From: Natrinema sp031626495
Lineage (GTDB): Archaea > Halobacteriota > Halobacteria > Halobacteriales > Natrialbaceae
Length of the DNA stretch: 64,000 bases
NCBI RefSeq assembly: GCF_031626495.1
Contig: NZ_JAMQOJ010000007.1
Coordinates: forward strand, 62,001 to 126,000
Reading direction: 5' to 3'
Positions within the stretch are counted from its first letter, which is position 1; each line of letters opens with the position of its first letter. The notes beneath the pieces are model-generated. The model was not told the origin of the DNA. It saw only the letters and a list, made by a program, of their open reading frames with translations, and made no database searches. A program made the position numbers and the translations under genes. This document shows, piece after piece, positions 24,830 through 33,945 of this stretch.

Positions 24830-26682
24830 CCGCACCGAACCGTGCGACCCTGTGGGGTCGCGTTCTCGTCGACGAACTCGCGAAAAGCGGACTCGAGGCC
24901 GTCTGTATCGCCCCCGGCAGCCGGTCGACGCCGCTGACGGTCGCGTTCGCCGAGCATCCAGCGGTCGACGTCTACTCGCATCTCGACGAGCGCTCCGCGG
25001 CCTACTTCGCGCTCGGTCGCGCCCGCCGGACCGGCGAGCCGACGGCGCTGGTCTGTACCTCCGGGACGGCGGCGGCGAACTTCCATCCGGCCGTGATGGA
25101 GGCCGATCAGGCACGGGTTCCGCTGCTGGTTCTCACCGCCGACCGCCCGCCGGAACTCCGGGACAGCGGCGCGAACCAGACCGTCGACCAGGTCAAACTC
25201 TACGGCGACGCGGTTCGGTGGTACGCCGAACTGCCCGAACCCGAGCCCGACGAGCGGAAGGTGCGGAGCCTTCGGACGACCGCCGCGCGTGCGCTCTCCG
25301 AAACGACCGGCGTCCGGCCGGGTCCCGTCCACCTGAACTGTCCGTTTCGCAAGCCCCTCGAGCCGATCGAAGTGCCCGACGACGTACCCGATTCGTTCGC
25401 CGAATCGACGGCCGGGGCGGGGCGAGACGGGCCGTTCGTGCAAATCGCCGACGGGACGCGAACGCTCGACGACGCCGAACACCGATCCCTTCTGCGCGCG
25501 CTCGAGACCGCGGATCGACCGCTGGTCGTCGCCGGGCCCGCGGATCCCGGTGCGCTTTCGACGCTCGAGCCGGCGGCCGTGACCGAGCTCGCAGACCGGC
25601 TCGGCGCGCCGGTCCTCGCGGACCCGCTGTCGGGGCTTCGGTTCGGGCCGCACGTCGGCTGCGGGGACGCAGACGAGGAACCAGCGAAAAGCGACGCCTC
25701 GCGGTCGATCTACGGCGGCTACGACGCCTACGTCTCGGCGCTCCCGCACCCGGACGTCGTCCTCAGATTCGGTGCCTCGCCCACCTCGAAGCCGCTCAGC
25801 CACTGGCTCCGGGACGCCGACGCCCGGCAGTTCCTGATCGACCCCGCGGGCGCGTGGCGCGAGGCGACGTTCACCGCGACCGACCTGCTGGCCGCGGATC
25901 CCGGTGCCGTCGTCGACGGGCTGCTCGAGGCGCTCGCCGACGGCGATGCGGAGAGCGCCGATGCCCACCCGCGAGCGACGACAGCCGACGGGTGGCGCGA
26001 CCGGTTCGACGCGGCCGAACGCCGTCACTGGGCCGTCCGCGACGAGGCCGTCACCGCGGACGCGCTCGAGGAGGCGCCGTTCGAAGGGGCGGTGCTCTCG
26101 TCGGTGTTCTCGAACGCGCCGGACCCGGCGACGGTGTTCGTCTCGAACAGCATGCCGATCCGGGACGCCGACCGATTCGGACGGCCGCGTAGCGCCGATC
26201 TCACCGTCCTCGCGAACCGCGGCGCGAGCGGTATCGACGGCATCTCGAGCACCGCACTCGGGGCCGGCAGCGCGACCGACGATCCGCTCGTGCTGGTGAC
26301 CGGCGATCTGGCGTTCTACCACGACTCGAACGGACTGCTCGCCGTCGACCGCTGTGATGTCGATGCCACGATCGTCCTGCTCGACAACGACGGCGGCGGC
26401 ATCTTCCACAAGTTGCCGATCGAGTCGTTCAATCCACCTTTTACCGACCAGTTCAAGACGCCTCACGGCCTCGAGTTCGACGACCTCGCGGCGTTCTACG
26501 ACCTCGAGTTCGAGTCCGTCGAGACGGCCGAGTTCGACGCTGCATATCGGCGCTCGCTCGAGCGGGCCGGCACCCAGATTCTCGCCGTCGAGTTCGACTC
26601 GGCCGAGAGTCACCGACGGCGCGAGGTCCTCGAGCAACGAGTCGACGACGCGGTCGCGAGCGTGCTCGATGACTCGTCGTAG
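24826..26682 (+). CDS. menD: SEPHCHC synthase MenD (thiamine-diphosphate enzyme)
   Basis: A 618-residue ThDP-dependent enzyme that joins isochorismate to the succinyl-semialdehyde unit of 2-oxoglutarate. It opens RATLWGRVLVDELAKSG, then CIAPGSRSTPLTVAF and SHLDERSAAYFALG (ThDP Glu region); the ThDP-binding motif is GDLAFYHDSNGLLA ... LLDNDGGGIFHKLP. Length is at the upper end of the family because of inserts near 270-300. It overlaps menF by 4 bp. Confidence 0.95.
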   Translation: MTAPNRATLWGRVLVDELAKSGLEAVCIAPGSRSTPLTVAFAEHPAVDVYSHLDERSAAYFALGRARRTGEPTALVCTSGTAAANFHPAVMEADQARVPLLVLTADRPPELRDSGANQTVDQVKLYGDAVRWYAELPEPEPDERKVRSLRTTAARALSETTGVRPGPVHLNCPFRKPLEPIEVPDDVPDSFAESTAGAGRDGPFVQIADGTRTLDDAEHRSLLRALETADRPLVVAGPADPGALSTLEPAAVTELADRLGAPVLADPLSGLRFGPHVGCGDADEEPAKSDASRSIYGGYDAYVSALPHPDVVLRFGASPTSKPLSHWLRDADARQFLIDPAGAWREATFTATDLLAADPGAVVDGLLEALADGDAESADAHPRATTADGWRDRFDAAERRHWAVRDEAVTADALEEAPFEGAVLSSVFSNAPDPATVFVSNSMPIRDADRFGRPRSADLTVLANRGASGIDGISSTALGAGSATDDPLVLVTGDLAFYHDSNGLLAVDRCDVDATIVLLDNDGGGIFHKLPIESFNPPFTDQFKTPHGLEFDDLAAFYDLEFESVETAEFDAAYRRSLERAGTQILAVEFDSAESHRRREVLEQRVDDAVASVLDDSS

Positions 26683-26721
26683 TACGAAAAGGGAGTCGCG
26701 GGTCCGATTCGACACCGGCCC

Positions 26722-26765
26722 GTAGCGTCGTCGTTCGGACACCGTAGCGTCGTCGTTCGGACACC
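26722..26765. repeat. Perfect 22-bp tandem repeat, two copies
   Basis: The unit GTAGCGTCGTCGTTCGGACACC occurs at 26722-26743 and 26744-26765 without mismatch, with partial copies on both sides (GACACC at 26711 and ACACCGTCACG after). It lies in the short gap between the convergent menD and DnaJ-like genes, so it may vary in copy number without harm, or serve as part of a bidirectional terminator. Confidence 0.75.
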
Positions 26766-26832
26766 GTCACGTCTCATCCGTCAGCATCGCTCGCGTCCGC
26801 CGCCTCGAGCGACTGCCGATACGGCACGACGG

Positions 26833-27798
26833 TCACGGGCGCAACGTCCACCACAGCGCGACGGCGTAACCGAGCGGTACCCAGGCGAACGCGAGCGCGA
26901 GCACCCCCGACAGGGACGCCGGTTCGGCGAGCGAGAAACCGACGATCGCGACCGGAAAGAGAACGCTCCAGGCGCCGAACACGGCTATCGCGATCCGTGG
27001 CATTGTCAGCAAGTAACCGACCAGCACGAGGGTACACGCGGCGACGATGGCGTTGACGGGGACCGAAAACAGCGGCGTGAGGCTCGCGCCGACGAACAGC
27101 GGATAGCAGAACACGATGGCCGCGACCGTGATCGCCGTCGTTCGATCGATCGGCGTCCCTTCCCACTCGAGGTCCACGTCGCCGTCCCAGTCGTGGACCG
27201 AGTACTGAAACCCGTCGCCGCTCTCCCCGATCGAGTGGTCGGTTTCGCCGGCTCCCCCTGTCGGCTGCGAACTCGAGGTCCCACCGGCGACTCGCTCGTC
27301 GCCGAACGGCCACTCACCCGCCGCCCGCCGCTGTTTCCGCCTGTGTTGTCGTCGAGCGCGCTGGCGAGCGTGATGGCTGGGTCCCGGATCGCTACTGTCT
27401 GTGGACCTGTCCCGTGCCTGCCTCGCTCGCTCGCGCGTCCGATCTGTGGTCTCGGTACCAGTAGTTTCCGAACCGGTCGAGTTCGTTTCCCCGGTTCCTC
27501 GACTGGGCGTCGACGACGATGCGTCCGCGTCGTCTTCGCCGCTCGAGTCACCGTCGGCCGTCCATTCCTGGGCGAGTCCGACGTACGCCTCGTGGCCGAG
27601 CCGGTCGTAGCGGGCCCGTTCCGCGCCGTCTGTGAGGACCGACCGCGCGGTAGTGACCCGTTTGAACTGCTCGGCTGCGTCGGGGGCGTCGGAGTGGTCC
27701 GGATGGGTCTCGAGGACGCGGTCGCGGTAGGCCGACTCGATATCGTCCTGGGTCGCGTCCCGCTCGACCCCCAGCACGTCGTAGTACGTCTCGCCCAT
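26833..27798 (-). CDS. J-domain membrane protein (DnaJ-like)
   Basis: A 321-residue protein with an N-terminal J-domain (residues 1-68: YYDVLGVERDATQDDIESAYR, the HPD motif in ETHPDHSDAP, and ARYDRLGHEAY), a long charged, low-complexity linker (75-210, including RQRARRQHRRKQRRAAGEWPF), and about four membrane helices in residues 225-321 (TAITVAAIVFCYPLFVGA, AIVAACTLVLVGYLL, IAVFGAWSVLFPVAIVGF, VLALAFAWVPLGYAVAL). It lacks the DnaJ zinc-finger and client domains, so it is a specialised membrane co-chaperone that would recruit DnaK. A T-rich TTTTTTA element 27 bp upstream of the ATG is a likely TATA box. Confidence 0.85.
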   Translation of the reverse strand: MGETYYDVLGVERDATQDDIESAYRDRVLETHPDHSDAPDAAEQFKRVTTARSVLTDGAERARYDRLGHEAYVGLAQEWTADGDSSGEDDADASSSTPSRGTGETNSTGSETTGTETTDRTRERARQARDRSTDSSDPGPSHHARQRARRQHRRKQRRAAGEWPFGDERVAGGTSSSQPTGGAGETDHSIGESGDGFQYSVHDWDGDVDLEWEGTPIDRTTAITVAAIVFCYPLFVGASLTPLFSVPVNAIVAACTLVLVGYLLTMPRIAIAVFGAWSVLFPVAIVGFSLAEPASLSGVLALAFAWVPLGYAVALWWTLRP

Positions 27799-28126
27799 CG
27801 CGTGGGCGGTTGGACGGCCGGGTAAAAAATCACTCGGGCTAGACGACTGTCAGCCGCCGATACCAGTCACCTCGAGTACACGTACGAGCGAGACTGAGAC
27901 GCATCACCGACAGATAAACTATAGAGTGCTATAGCAAATTCGGCAGTCACGGTAGGCGACGACGACCGATTCAGCCGACGCGAATCGACCGATTTCGACG
28001 GGCTCGAGGCTGAGCGTCCCGAAATGGTGGCAGCCCTTCGATACTGTTCGTTCTGGCTTCTGAAGAAGTGAGACGCATCCGGCCGAAACGGATGTTCGTG
28101 AATCGGGCCCCGACCGCCGGCCAGCG
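27799..28126. other. Gene-free stretch between DnaJ-like and TrmB genes
   Basis: About 330 bp without a gene. It contains the TTTTTTA promoter element of the DnaJ-like gene (27824-27829) and an AT-rich spot (ATAAACTATAGAG near 27912) that could be another promoter or the end of the TrmB transcript. Confidence 0.4.
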
Positions 28127-28885
28127 TTACGGATTCCGATCCCGGCCGGATTCGATCCCGGACTGCATGAATTGCGCGAGAATGCGACCGATACTGCTGC
28201 CCGCGGTCCACATCGCTTCCTCGTCGACGGTCTCGTCGTCGGTCGCGACCGACAGCAGGACCGTCTCCTCGTCTACCATGAGCGCGCGCCCCGCGAAATC
28301 GGCCGGGTTGTCCTCGTCCATCACGATCACGGTGATCGAACTACCGTCGAAGCGGTCGCGTTCCGATTCCTCGGCCGTCACGACGGTCACGAACACTCCC
28401 TGTGTGGCCCGGTCGCGAAGCGCCGCCTCGATCCGGTCGGACAGGGAGTCTCCCTCGGGCGCGACGAACACGACGCTCGAGTCGGCGGTCCCGATCAGTT
28501 CCGCGATCCGATCGTCGATCGGCTGGCGGCCGCGAAGCGTCGAGACGGAGCCGTCGTCCTCCCGCCCGGGGGATTCCGTTCGCAGTTCGGCGAGGTTGTC
28601 GAAGGCGCGCTCCCGTTCGCGCTCGAGGCGATTCGTCAACTGTTCGCGAGCGGCGGCGAGACTCACCGGCCGATACTGCTTCGGTGACGATTCGATGACT
28701 TCGACGAGGCCGCGCTCGACGAGGTCGTCGGCCGCGCCGTAGACCTGCGAGCGGGGAACTTCGGAGACATCGCTGACCTCCTGAGCGGTCCCCGTCCCGA
28801 GTCGCTGAAGGGCGACGAAAACACGCGCCTGATAGTTCGGCAATCCGAGTCGTTTCAGCGCCGCGACCGCGTCTTGTGTGCTCAT
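28127..28885 (-). CDS. TrmB-family transcription regulator
   Basis: A 252-residue regulator. Residues 1-75 are the TrmB winged helix (DAVAALKRLGLPNYQARVFVALQ, GTAQEVSDVSEVPRSQVYGAADDLVERGLVEV), followed by a coiled coil (LTNRLERERERAFDNLAEL) and a phospholipase-D-like effector domain (SSVVFVAPEGDSLSDRIEAAL, SITVIVMDEDNPADFAGRALMV, ending WTAGSSIGRILAQFMQSG). It is divergent from the RND exporter gene with 138 bp between, and a perfect palindrome in that gap is a likely binding site. It probably controls the exporter; the inducing ligand is unknown. Confidence 0.88.
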   Translation of the reverse strand: MSTQDAVAALKRLGLPNYQARVFVALQRLGTGTAQEVSDVSEVPRSQVYGAADDLVERGLVEVIESSPKQYRPVSLAAAREQLTNRLERERERAFDNLAELRTESPGREDDGSVSTLRGRQPIDDRIAELIGTADSSVVFVAPEGDSLSDRIEAALRDRATQGVFVTVVTAEESERDRFDGSSITVIVMDEDNPADFAGRALMVDEETVLLSVATDDETVDEEAMWTAGSSIGRILAQFMQSGIESGRDRNP

Positions 28886-28976
28886 AGATAGCTCGGGATC
28901 GGAACCTCGGTTCGGTCTGTCGGCTCTTCGACCGGCGGGGGTATCAGTAGCGGGGATTTCCGCCGATACGTATTTA

Positions 28977-28988
28977 GTAGAATTCTAC
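28977..28988. promoter_or_regulatory. Perfect 12-bp palindrome in the TrmB/RND divergent promoter
   Basis: GTAGAATTCTAC reads the same on both strands. It follows a TATA-like CGTATTTAG on the plus strand and lies 36 bp before the exporter ATG, so a bound dimer would cover the core promoter. The adjacent TrmB-family protein is the obvious candidate binder. Confidence 0.5.
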
Positions 28989-29023
28989 AACACTTATGTC
29001 CACTGGCCCGGAACGGACCGGTA

Positions 29024-31585
29024 ATGAACCCTGCCGAGCGGTACGCGGCGTTCGTGACTGCCCACAGCAAAACCGTCATCGCAGTGGTGCTGGTGCTGAC
29101 GCTGGTCGTCGGAAGCGGGGCGGGAAGCGTCGATTCGGGCCTGTCGATCGCGGGTTTCGACAGCGACTCGACGGAGGCCGAAAAGTACGACGCGATTCAG
29201 GAGAACTTCACGACCGAGGGTGAGAACACGACCGTCGTCCAGGTCGTCGTCAGGGGCGACAACGTCCTCTCGAAGGAATCGCTCCTCGAGACGTTGCGGT
29301 TTCAGCGGGCCGTCGCGGACGATTCCGAGGTGAACGCGACGTTGCGGGAGCGCCAGTCGATGGTCGGCCTCTCGAACGTCGTCGCGACGACGGCGATCCG
29401 GCAATCGCAGGGCAGGAACGAAACCGGTGGCGGGCAGGCGAGCGCTGGCCCCGGTTCGGCGACGCCCACGCTGTCCGCGCAGATCTCGCAACTCGAGTCG
29501 ATGTCGGAAAGCGAGGTCGAGGCGACCGTCGAGCGGGTGCTGGCACCCGACTCGACCGTCGCTGGACCGGTCGACCCCTACTCGCTGTTGCCGACCGACT
29601 ACGAATCGGGGTCGACGACCGCATCGGGGCGCGTTCTGTTCGTGTTTCAGGAGACGAGCGACGCGACCGGTGACGACCTCCCGCCGGCCGTCGTCGACGC
29701 CCAACTCGAGATGCAGGAGCTGTCTGCCGACGGTATCTCGTCCGACAGTTTCGTCTTCGGTGCCGGGATCGTCGACGAGGAGAGCACGCAGGCGACCGGA
29801 GAGAGCTTTGCGATCATTTCACCGATCGCGCTCCTGCTGATCCTCGGTGCGCTCGGGATCGCCTATCGCGACGTTTTCGACGTCGTGCTCGGACTGCTCG
29901 GCGTCGGACTCGTCCTCGCGTGGATGGCCGGCTTCATGGGCTGGGCCGGGATCGGCGTCACGCAGATCCTGATCGCCGTCCCGTTCCTGCTGATCGGGCT
30001 CTCGATCGACTACGCGCTCCACGTCGTGATGCGGTATCGGGAAGCTCAACTCGACGATCCCGACGCGTCGCTGCGAGAGGCGATGACTCGCGGCCTCGCC
30101 GGCGTCGTCGTCGCCATCGGCGCGGCCACGTTCACGACGGCCGTGGGCTTCCTCTCGAACGCTGTCAGCCCGCTCGCGTCGATTCGGGAGTTCGGCATCG
30201 TCAGCGCCGTCGGCATCGGCGCGGCGTTCCTCGTCTTCGGCCTCCTGCTCCCGGCGCTGAAACTCGAGGTCGACGGGCTGCTCGAGCGGTTCGGATTCGC
30301 TCGACGGACGCGCGCGTTCGGCCGCGGCGGCGCGGCGGGACGCCTCCTCGGTGTCGGTGCGGACATCGCCGAGCGGGCGCCGTACGTCGTCATCGCCATC
30401 GCCCTCGTCCTGAGCGCGGCGGGCGGTGCCGCCGCGACCGACATCGATACGTCGCTCGACCAGACCGACTTCCTCCCGCGGGATTCACCGGCCTGGATGG
30501 ACTCGTTGCCGGAATCGTTCCAGCCGAGCGACTACGAGCTCCGGGCGAACGCCGAGTACATCAACGCGAACTTCGCCCAGGCGCGCGATCGATCGCGCGC
30601 CGAGTTCCTGATCGAAGGGCCGGTTACCGATCCCGACACGCTCGAGCGGGTCGCGGCCGGCAGAGAGGACTCGCGAAACACGTCTTCGGCGGTGGTGCTG
30701 GCCGACGGGACGCTCCAGGTGGCCGGGCCGCTCGAGACGATCGAGTCGGTCGCGGCCACCAACGAGACGGTCGCCGCCATGGTCGCCGAGGCCGACACGG
30801 ACGGCGACGGGGTTCCCGACGAGAACCTGACCGCGATCTACGACGCCGTCTACGCGGCCGATCCCGCCGCGGCCGAGGCCACGATCCACCGCGAGGACGG
30901 GGAATACCGGTCGCTCCGGCTCTCGGTGGGGCTGTCCGGTTCGGCGGACACCGGGACCGTCACCGAAGAGATGCGCGCGGTCGCGACGACGATCGAGGGC
31001 GGGACCGAGCTGACGGTGACGGCGACCGGTCAACCGATCATCGAGGAACTCGTCCAGCGAGGGCTGCTCTCGACGCTGGTAAACGGGTTCCTCATCACGT
31101 TCGGGGTGATCATCGCCTTCCTGACGGCGATCTTCTGGCTCCGCTATCGAACGGTGACGCTCGGCGGGGTCGTGCTGGCGCCCGTCGTGCTCGCGCAGGC
31201 GTGGCTGTTCGGGACGATGTACCTCGCGGGGATCCCCTTCACTTCGGAGACGGCCATCATCGCGGCGATCGGCATCGGGATCGGCGTCGACTACGCCATT
31301 CACATCGGCGAGCGGTTCATCGAGGAGTACCGCGGCGATAGCATCGCGGCGCTCCGGCGGACCGTTCGCGGAACCGGCGGTGCGTTGCTCGCCAGCGCCG
31401 CGACGACCGCGGCGGGCTTCGGGGTCCTCGTGTTCGCACTCGTCCCGTCGCTCCAGCGCTTTGGCTTCGTTACGGGCGTCGCGATCGGCTACGCGTTCCT
31501 CGCGAGCGTCCTCGTCCTGCCGAGCCTGCTCGCGGTCTGGGTTCGGCTCACCGGTTACGACGGGACCGAAGCGGCCCCCGCCTGA
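29024..31585 (+). CDS. RND-superfamily (MMPL/SSD-type) exporter
   Basis: An 853-residue membrane protein with the RND plan: helix 1 (TVIAVVLVLTLVVGSGAG), a first extracytoplasmic loop (about 50-255), helices 2-6 (FAIISPIALLLILGALGIAY, VVLGLLGVGLVLAWMAGF, IAVPFLLIGLSIDYALHV with the proton-relay Asp, GLAGVVVAIGAATFTTAVGF), then the repeat unit with helix 7 near 445, a second loop (475-680) and helices 8-12 (VNGFLITFGVIIAFLTAIFW, ETAIIAAIGIGIGVDYAIHIG). The second loop holds a calcium-binding-like DTDGDGVPDEN. Archaeal members may move lipids or act with S-layer biology; substrate unknown. Divergent from its probable regulator TrmB. Confidence 0.9.
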   Translation: MNPAERYAAFVTAHSKTVIAVVLVLTLVVGSGAGSVDSGLSIAGFDSDSTEAEKYDAIQENFTTEGENTTVVQVVVRGDNVLSKESLLETLRFQRAVADDSEVNATLRERQSMVGLSNVVATTAIRQSQGRNETGGGQASAGPGSATPTLSAQISQLESMSESEVEATVERVLAPDSTVAGPVDPYSLLPTDYESGSTTASGRVLFVFQETSDATGDDLPPAVVDAQLEMQELSADGISSDSFVFGAGIVDEESTQATGESFAIISPIALLLILGALGIAYRDVFDVVLGLLGVGLVLAWMAGFMGWAGIGVTQILIAVPFLLIGLSIDYALHVVMRYREAQLDDPDASLREAMTRGLAGVVVAIGAATFTTAVGFLSNAVSPLASIREFGIVSAVGIGAAFLVFGLLLPALKLEVDGLLERFGFARRTRAFGRGGAAGRLLGVGADIAERAPYVVIAIALVLSAAGGAAATDIDTSLDQTDFLPRDSPAWMDSLPESFQPSDYELRANAEYINANFAQARDRSRAEFLIEGPVTDPDTLERVAAGREDSRNTSSAVVLADGTLQVAGPLETIESVAATNETVAAMVAEADTDGDGVPDENLTAIYDAVYAADPAAAEATIHREDGEYRSLRLSVGLSGSADTGTVTEEMRAVATTIEGGTELTVTATGQPIIEELVQRGLLSTLVNGFLITFGVIIAFLTAIFWLRYRTVTLGGVVLAPVVLAQAWLFGTMYLAGIPFTSETAIIAAIGIGIGVDYAIHIGERFIEEYRGDSIAALRRTVRGTGGALLASAATTAAGFGVLVFALVPSLQRFGFVTGVAIGYAFLASVLVLPSLLAVWVRLTGYDGTEAAPA

Positions 31586-31681
31586 CCGACGCTGTGCGCA
31601 AGACGAGAGGTCGGTTGCCGTCGCCTCCGCCTCGCTCGAGACGCGAATCTATTTCAGCCGCGGCCGACGACACTCGAGCAA

Positions 31682-32572
31682 ATGGTTTCGGAACTCTTCG
31701 ACGCCGAGCAGTGGGAACCCGCAGCACTGAACGACGAGTTCAGGGACGTTACGTACCACCGGGCGGTCGACTCGGGCACGGTCCGGATCGCGTTCGACCG
31801 TCCCGACGTGCGCAACGCCTTTCGGCCGGGAACGGTCGACGAACTCTACGACGCGCTGGATCACGCCAAACGCCAGACCGACGTGGGCTGTATCCTGCTT
31901 ACGGGGAACGGCCCGTCGACGAAGGACGGCGGCTGGGCGTTCTGTTCCGGCGGTGATCAGACGATCCGCGGCGAAGATGGCTACCAGTACGAGGGCGACG
32001 AAGAGCGCGCGTCCGAACAAGGGCGACTGCACATCCTCGAGGTCCAGCGCCTGATCCGACACATCCCGAAGGTGGTCGTCTGCGTGGTGCCGGGCTGGGC
32101 CGTCGGCGGCGGCCACTCGCTGCACGTCGTCTGCGACCTGACACTCGCGAGCGAAGAGCACGCGAAATTCCTCCAGACCGACCCCGACGTGGCCAGCTAC
32201 GACGCCGGCTTCGGCTCGGCCTACCTCGCCAAGCAGATCGGCCAGAAGAAGGCCCGCGAGGTGTTCTTCCTCGGAAAGACCTACGACGCCGAGGAGGCCG
32301 CGGAGATGGGCATGGTCAACGAAGCGGTGCCCCACGAGGAGTTAGAGGAGACCGCCCTCGAGTGGGGCCGGCGGATCAACTCCAAGAGCCCGACGGCGAT
32401 GCGGATGCTCAAGTACGCGTTCAACATGACCGACGACGGCATGGTCGGCCAGCAGGTGTTCGCCGGCGAGGCCACGCGGCTGGGGTACATGACCGACGAA
32501 GCGAAAGAGGGACGAGACGCGTTCGTCGAGGGCCGCGACCCCGACTTCGACGATTACCCCTGGCACTACTGA
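31682..32572 (+). CDS. menB: 1,4-dihydroxy-2-naphthoyl-CoA synthase MenB
   Basis: A 296-residue crotonase-fold enzyme closing the second ring in menaquinone synthesis. Key parts: VRIAFDRPDVRNAFRPGTVDELY, the oxyanion loop WAFCSGGDQTIRGEDGYQY, VPGWAVGGGHSLHVVCDLTLAS, and DAGFGSAYLAKQIGQKKAREVFFLG, with the Ser-Gly-Gly-Asp and Asp-Ala-Gly-Phe-Gly signatures of MenB rather than other crotonases. C-terminus EGRDPDFDDYPWHY is typical. An AT-rich element (AATCTATTTC) about 30 bp upstream suggests its own promoter. Confidence 0.95.
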   Translation: MVSELFDAEQWEPAALNDEFRDVTYHRAVDSGTVRIAFDRPDVRNAFRPGTVDELYDALDHAKRQTDVGCILLTGNGPSTKDGGWAFCSGGDQTIRGEDGYQYEGDEERASEQGRLHILEVQRLIRHIPKVVVCVVPGWAVGGGHSLHVVCDLTLASEEHAKFLQTDPDVASYDAGFGSAYLAKQIGQKKAREVFFLGKTYDAEEAAEMGMVNEAVPHEELEETALEWGRRINSKSPTAMRMLKYAFNMTDDGMVGQQVFAGEATRLGYMTDEAKEGRDAFVEGRDPDFDDYPWHY

Positions 32573-32614
32573 GCGACCGAACCGCGCCTCGAGGCGGATT
32601 TCGGAACCACCGAC

Positions 32615-33862
32615 ATGAACCGACGAACGGCCCTCCGGCGGATGACCGCGCTCTCGGGCGCGATAGTCGTCGCCGGCTGCGCCGCTCCGAGCGGCGAGCG
32701 CAACGAGAGTGACGACGGCGAGACCGGCACCGAGGGCGATGAGAGCGTCACGGGAACATCGGCTATCCCTCGAATAGACGACCCGCCGCAGGCCGTCTAC
32801 CTCCCTGGTCACCGCAAATCGATGCGCGTCCTCGAGCCGATCGACGCCGGCGACTACCGGCTGGCACCGATGCTCACGTACCCCCATCCGTTCTGGATCG
32901 TCACCGGAGCCGAGCGCCAGCTCGTCGAGCCCGAGGCGGGCCGGGGCGTCCACCTGATGTGCACCGTCTGGGACTCGGAGACCGGGACGGTGGTTCCCGT
33001 CGATATCGGGCCTCGAGTGACGCTCGAGCGAACCGACGGTGGCGACGAGTGGCGGCGGACGCTATCGCCGTGGCCGATGCTCTCACAGGAGATGGGCGTC
33101 CACTTCGGCGACAACGTCGCCCTCCCGGCCGACGGTACCTACGCCGCCACGGTCGAACTGCCGCCGGTGGGGACGCGACGAACCGGCTCCTTCGAGAATC
33201 GGTTCACCGACCGCGCGACCGCGACGTTCGAGTTTACCTACGACGAGGCGTTCCGCGAGGCCGTCGTCGACGGCGTCGAACTCCTGGTGCGCGAGCGCTG
33301 GGGGAAGCGGGGGGCGCTCGAGGCGATGCTCGGCCAGGAGGGGCGAGCCGCCGGCGATGGATCCGACGGCGACGGGAATCCGGCTGCGAGAATTCCGTAC
33401 TCCGCGCTGCCGCCGGCGGCGGACTATCCGGGGACCCGGCTGGTCGAGCCGAGCGTGGCAGCCGACGCGGGATCGGCGGACGGCCTTCCGACCAGCGGCG
33501 ACGCGGCGTTCGTCGTGACGCTGCTCGAGCCCGGGTCGCGGCTGGCCGACAGTGACGACCGGTACCTGCTGGTCTCGCCGCGGACGCCGTACAACCGTGT
33601 CCCACTCGCGAATACGTCGCTGCGCGCGGTCGTCTCCCACGAGGGCTCGACGGTAGCGAATCGAGGGCTCGAGGCGACCCTCGACGGCGAACTCGGATTC
33701 CACTACGGGCTGTCGCTCGCCGACGTTCGCGCGGGCGATTCGGTGCGGATCGTCGTCGAGTCGCCGCCGCAGACGGCCCGCCATCAGGGGTACGAGACGG
33801 CGTTTTTCGAGATGGAACCGCTCGAGCTGGCGGTTCCCGACGATATCGACGAGGGACGGTGA
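32615..33862 (+). CDS. Tat-type lipoprotein, Tp34/P19-like iron/metal-binding family
   Basis: A 415-residue lipoprotein: RRTALRRMTALSG twin-arginine signal and lipobox VVAGC with Cys at about 22, then an acidic linker. The domain from about 50 to 215 (PHPFWIVTGAERQLVEPEAGRG, then MGVHFGDNVALPADGTYAATV) resembles the Tp34/P19 periplasmic metal-binding family, where His and Met residues in strands bind Fe or Cu. The C-terminal half (220-415) is a second beta-sandwich of unknown type. It sits between menB and menA but has no evident link with quinones; a copper or iron role at the cell surface is inference. Confidence 0.65.
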   Translation: MNRRTALRRMTALSGAIVVAGCAAPSGERNESDDGETGTEGDESVTGTSAIPRIDDPPQAVYLPGHRKSMRVLEPIDAGDYRLAPMLTYPHPFWIVTGAERQLVEPEAGRGVHLMCTVWDSETGTVVPVDIGPRVTLERTDGGDEWRRTLSPWPMLSQEMGVHFGDNVALPADGTYAATVELPPVGTRRTGSFENRFTDRATATFEFTYDEAFREAVVDGVELLVRERWGKRGALEAMLGQEGRAAGDGSDGDGNPAARIPYSALPPAADYPGTRLVEPSVAADAGSADGLPTSGDAAFVVTLLEPGSRLADSDDRYLLVSPRTPYNRVPLANTSLRAVVSHEGSTVANRGLEATLDGELGFHYGLSLADVRAGDSVRIVVESPPQTARHQGYETAFFEMEPLELAVPDDIDEGR

Positions 33863-33945
33863 CCGCGTTCTCGTTGTCCATTTCGGACACGACGTGCGGC
33901 TCGCAATGCCAACGTTGACACTCTCTCGAGTGGGACACTCGAGCC

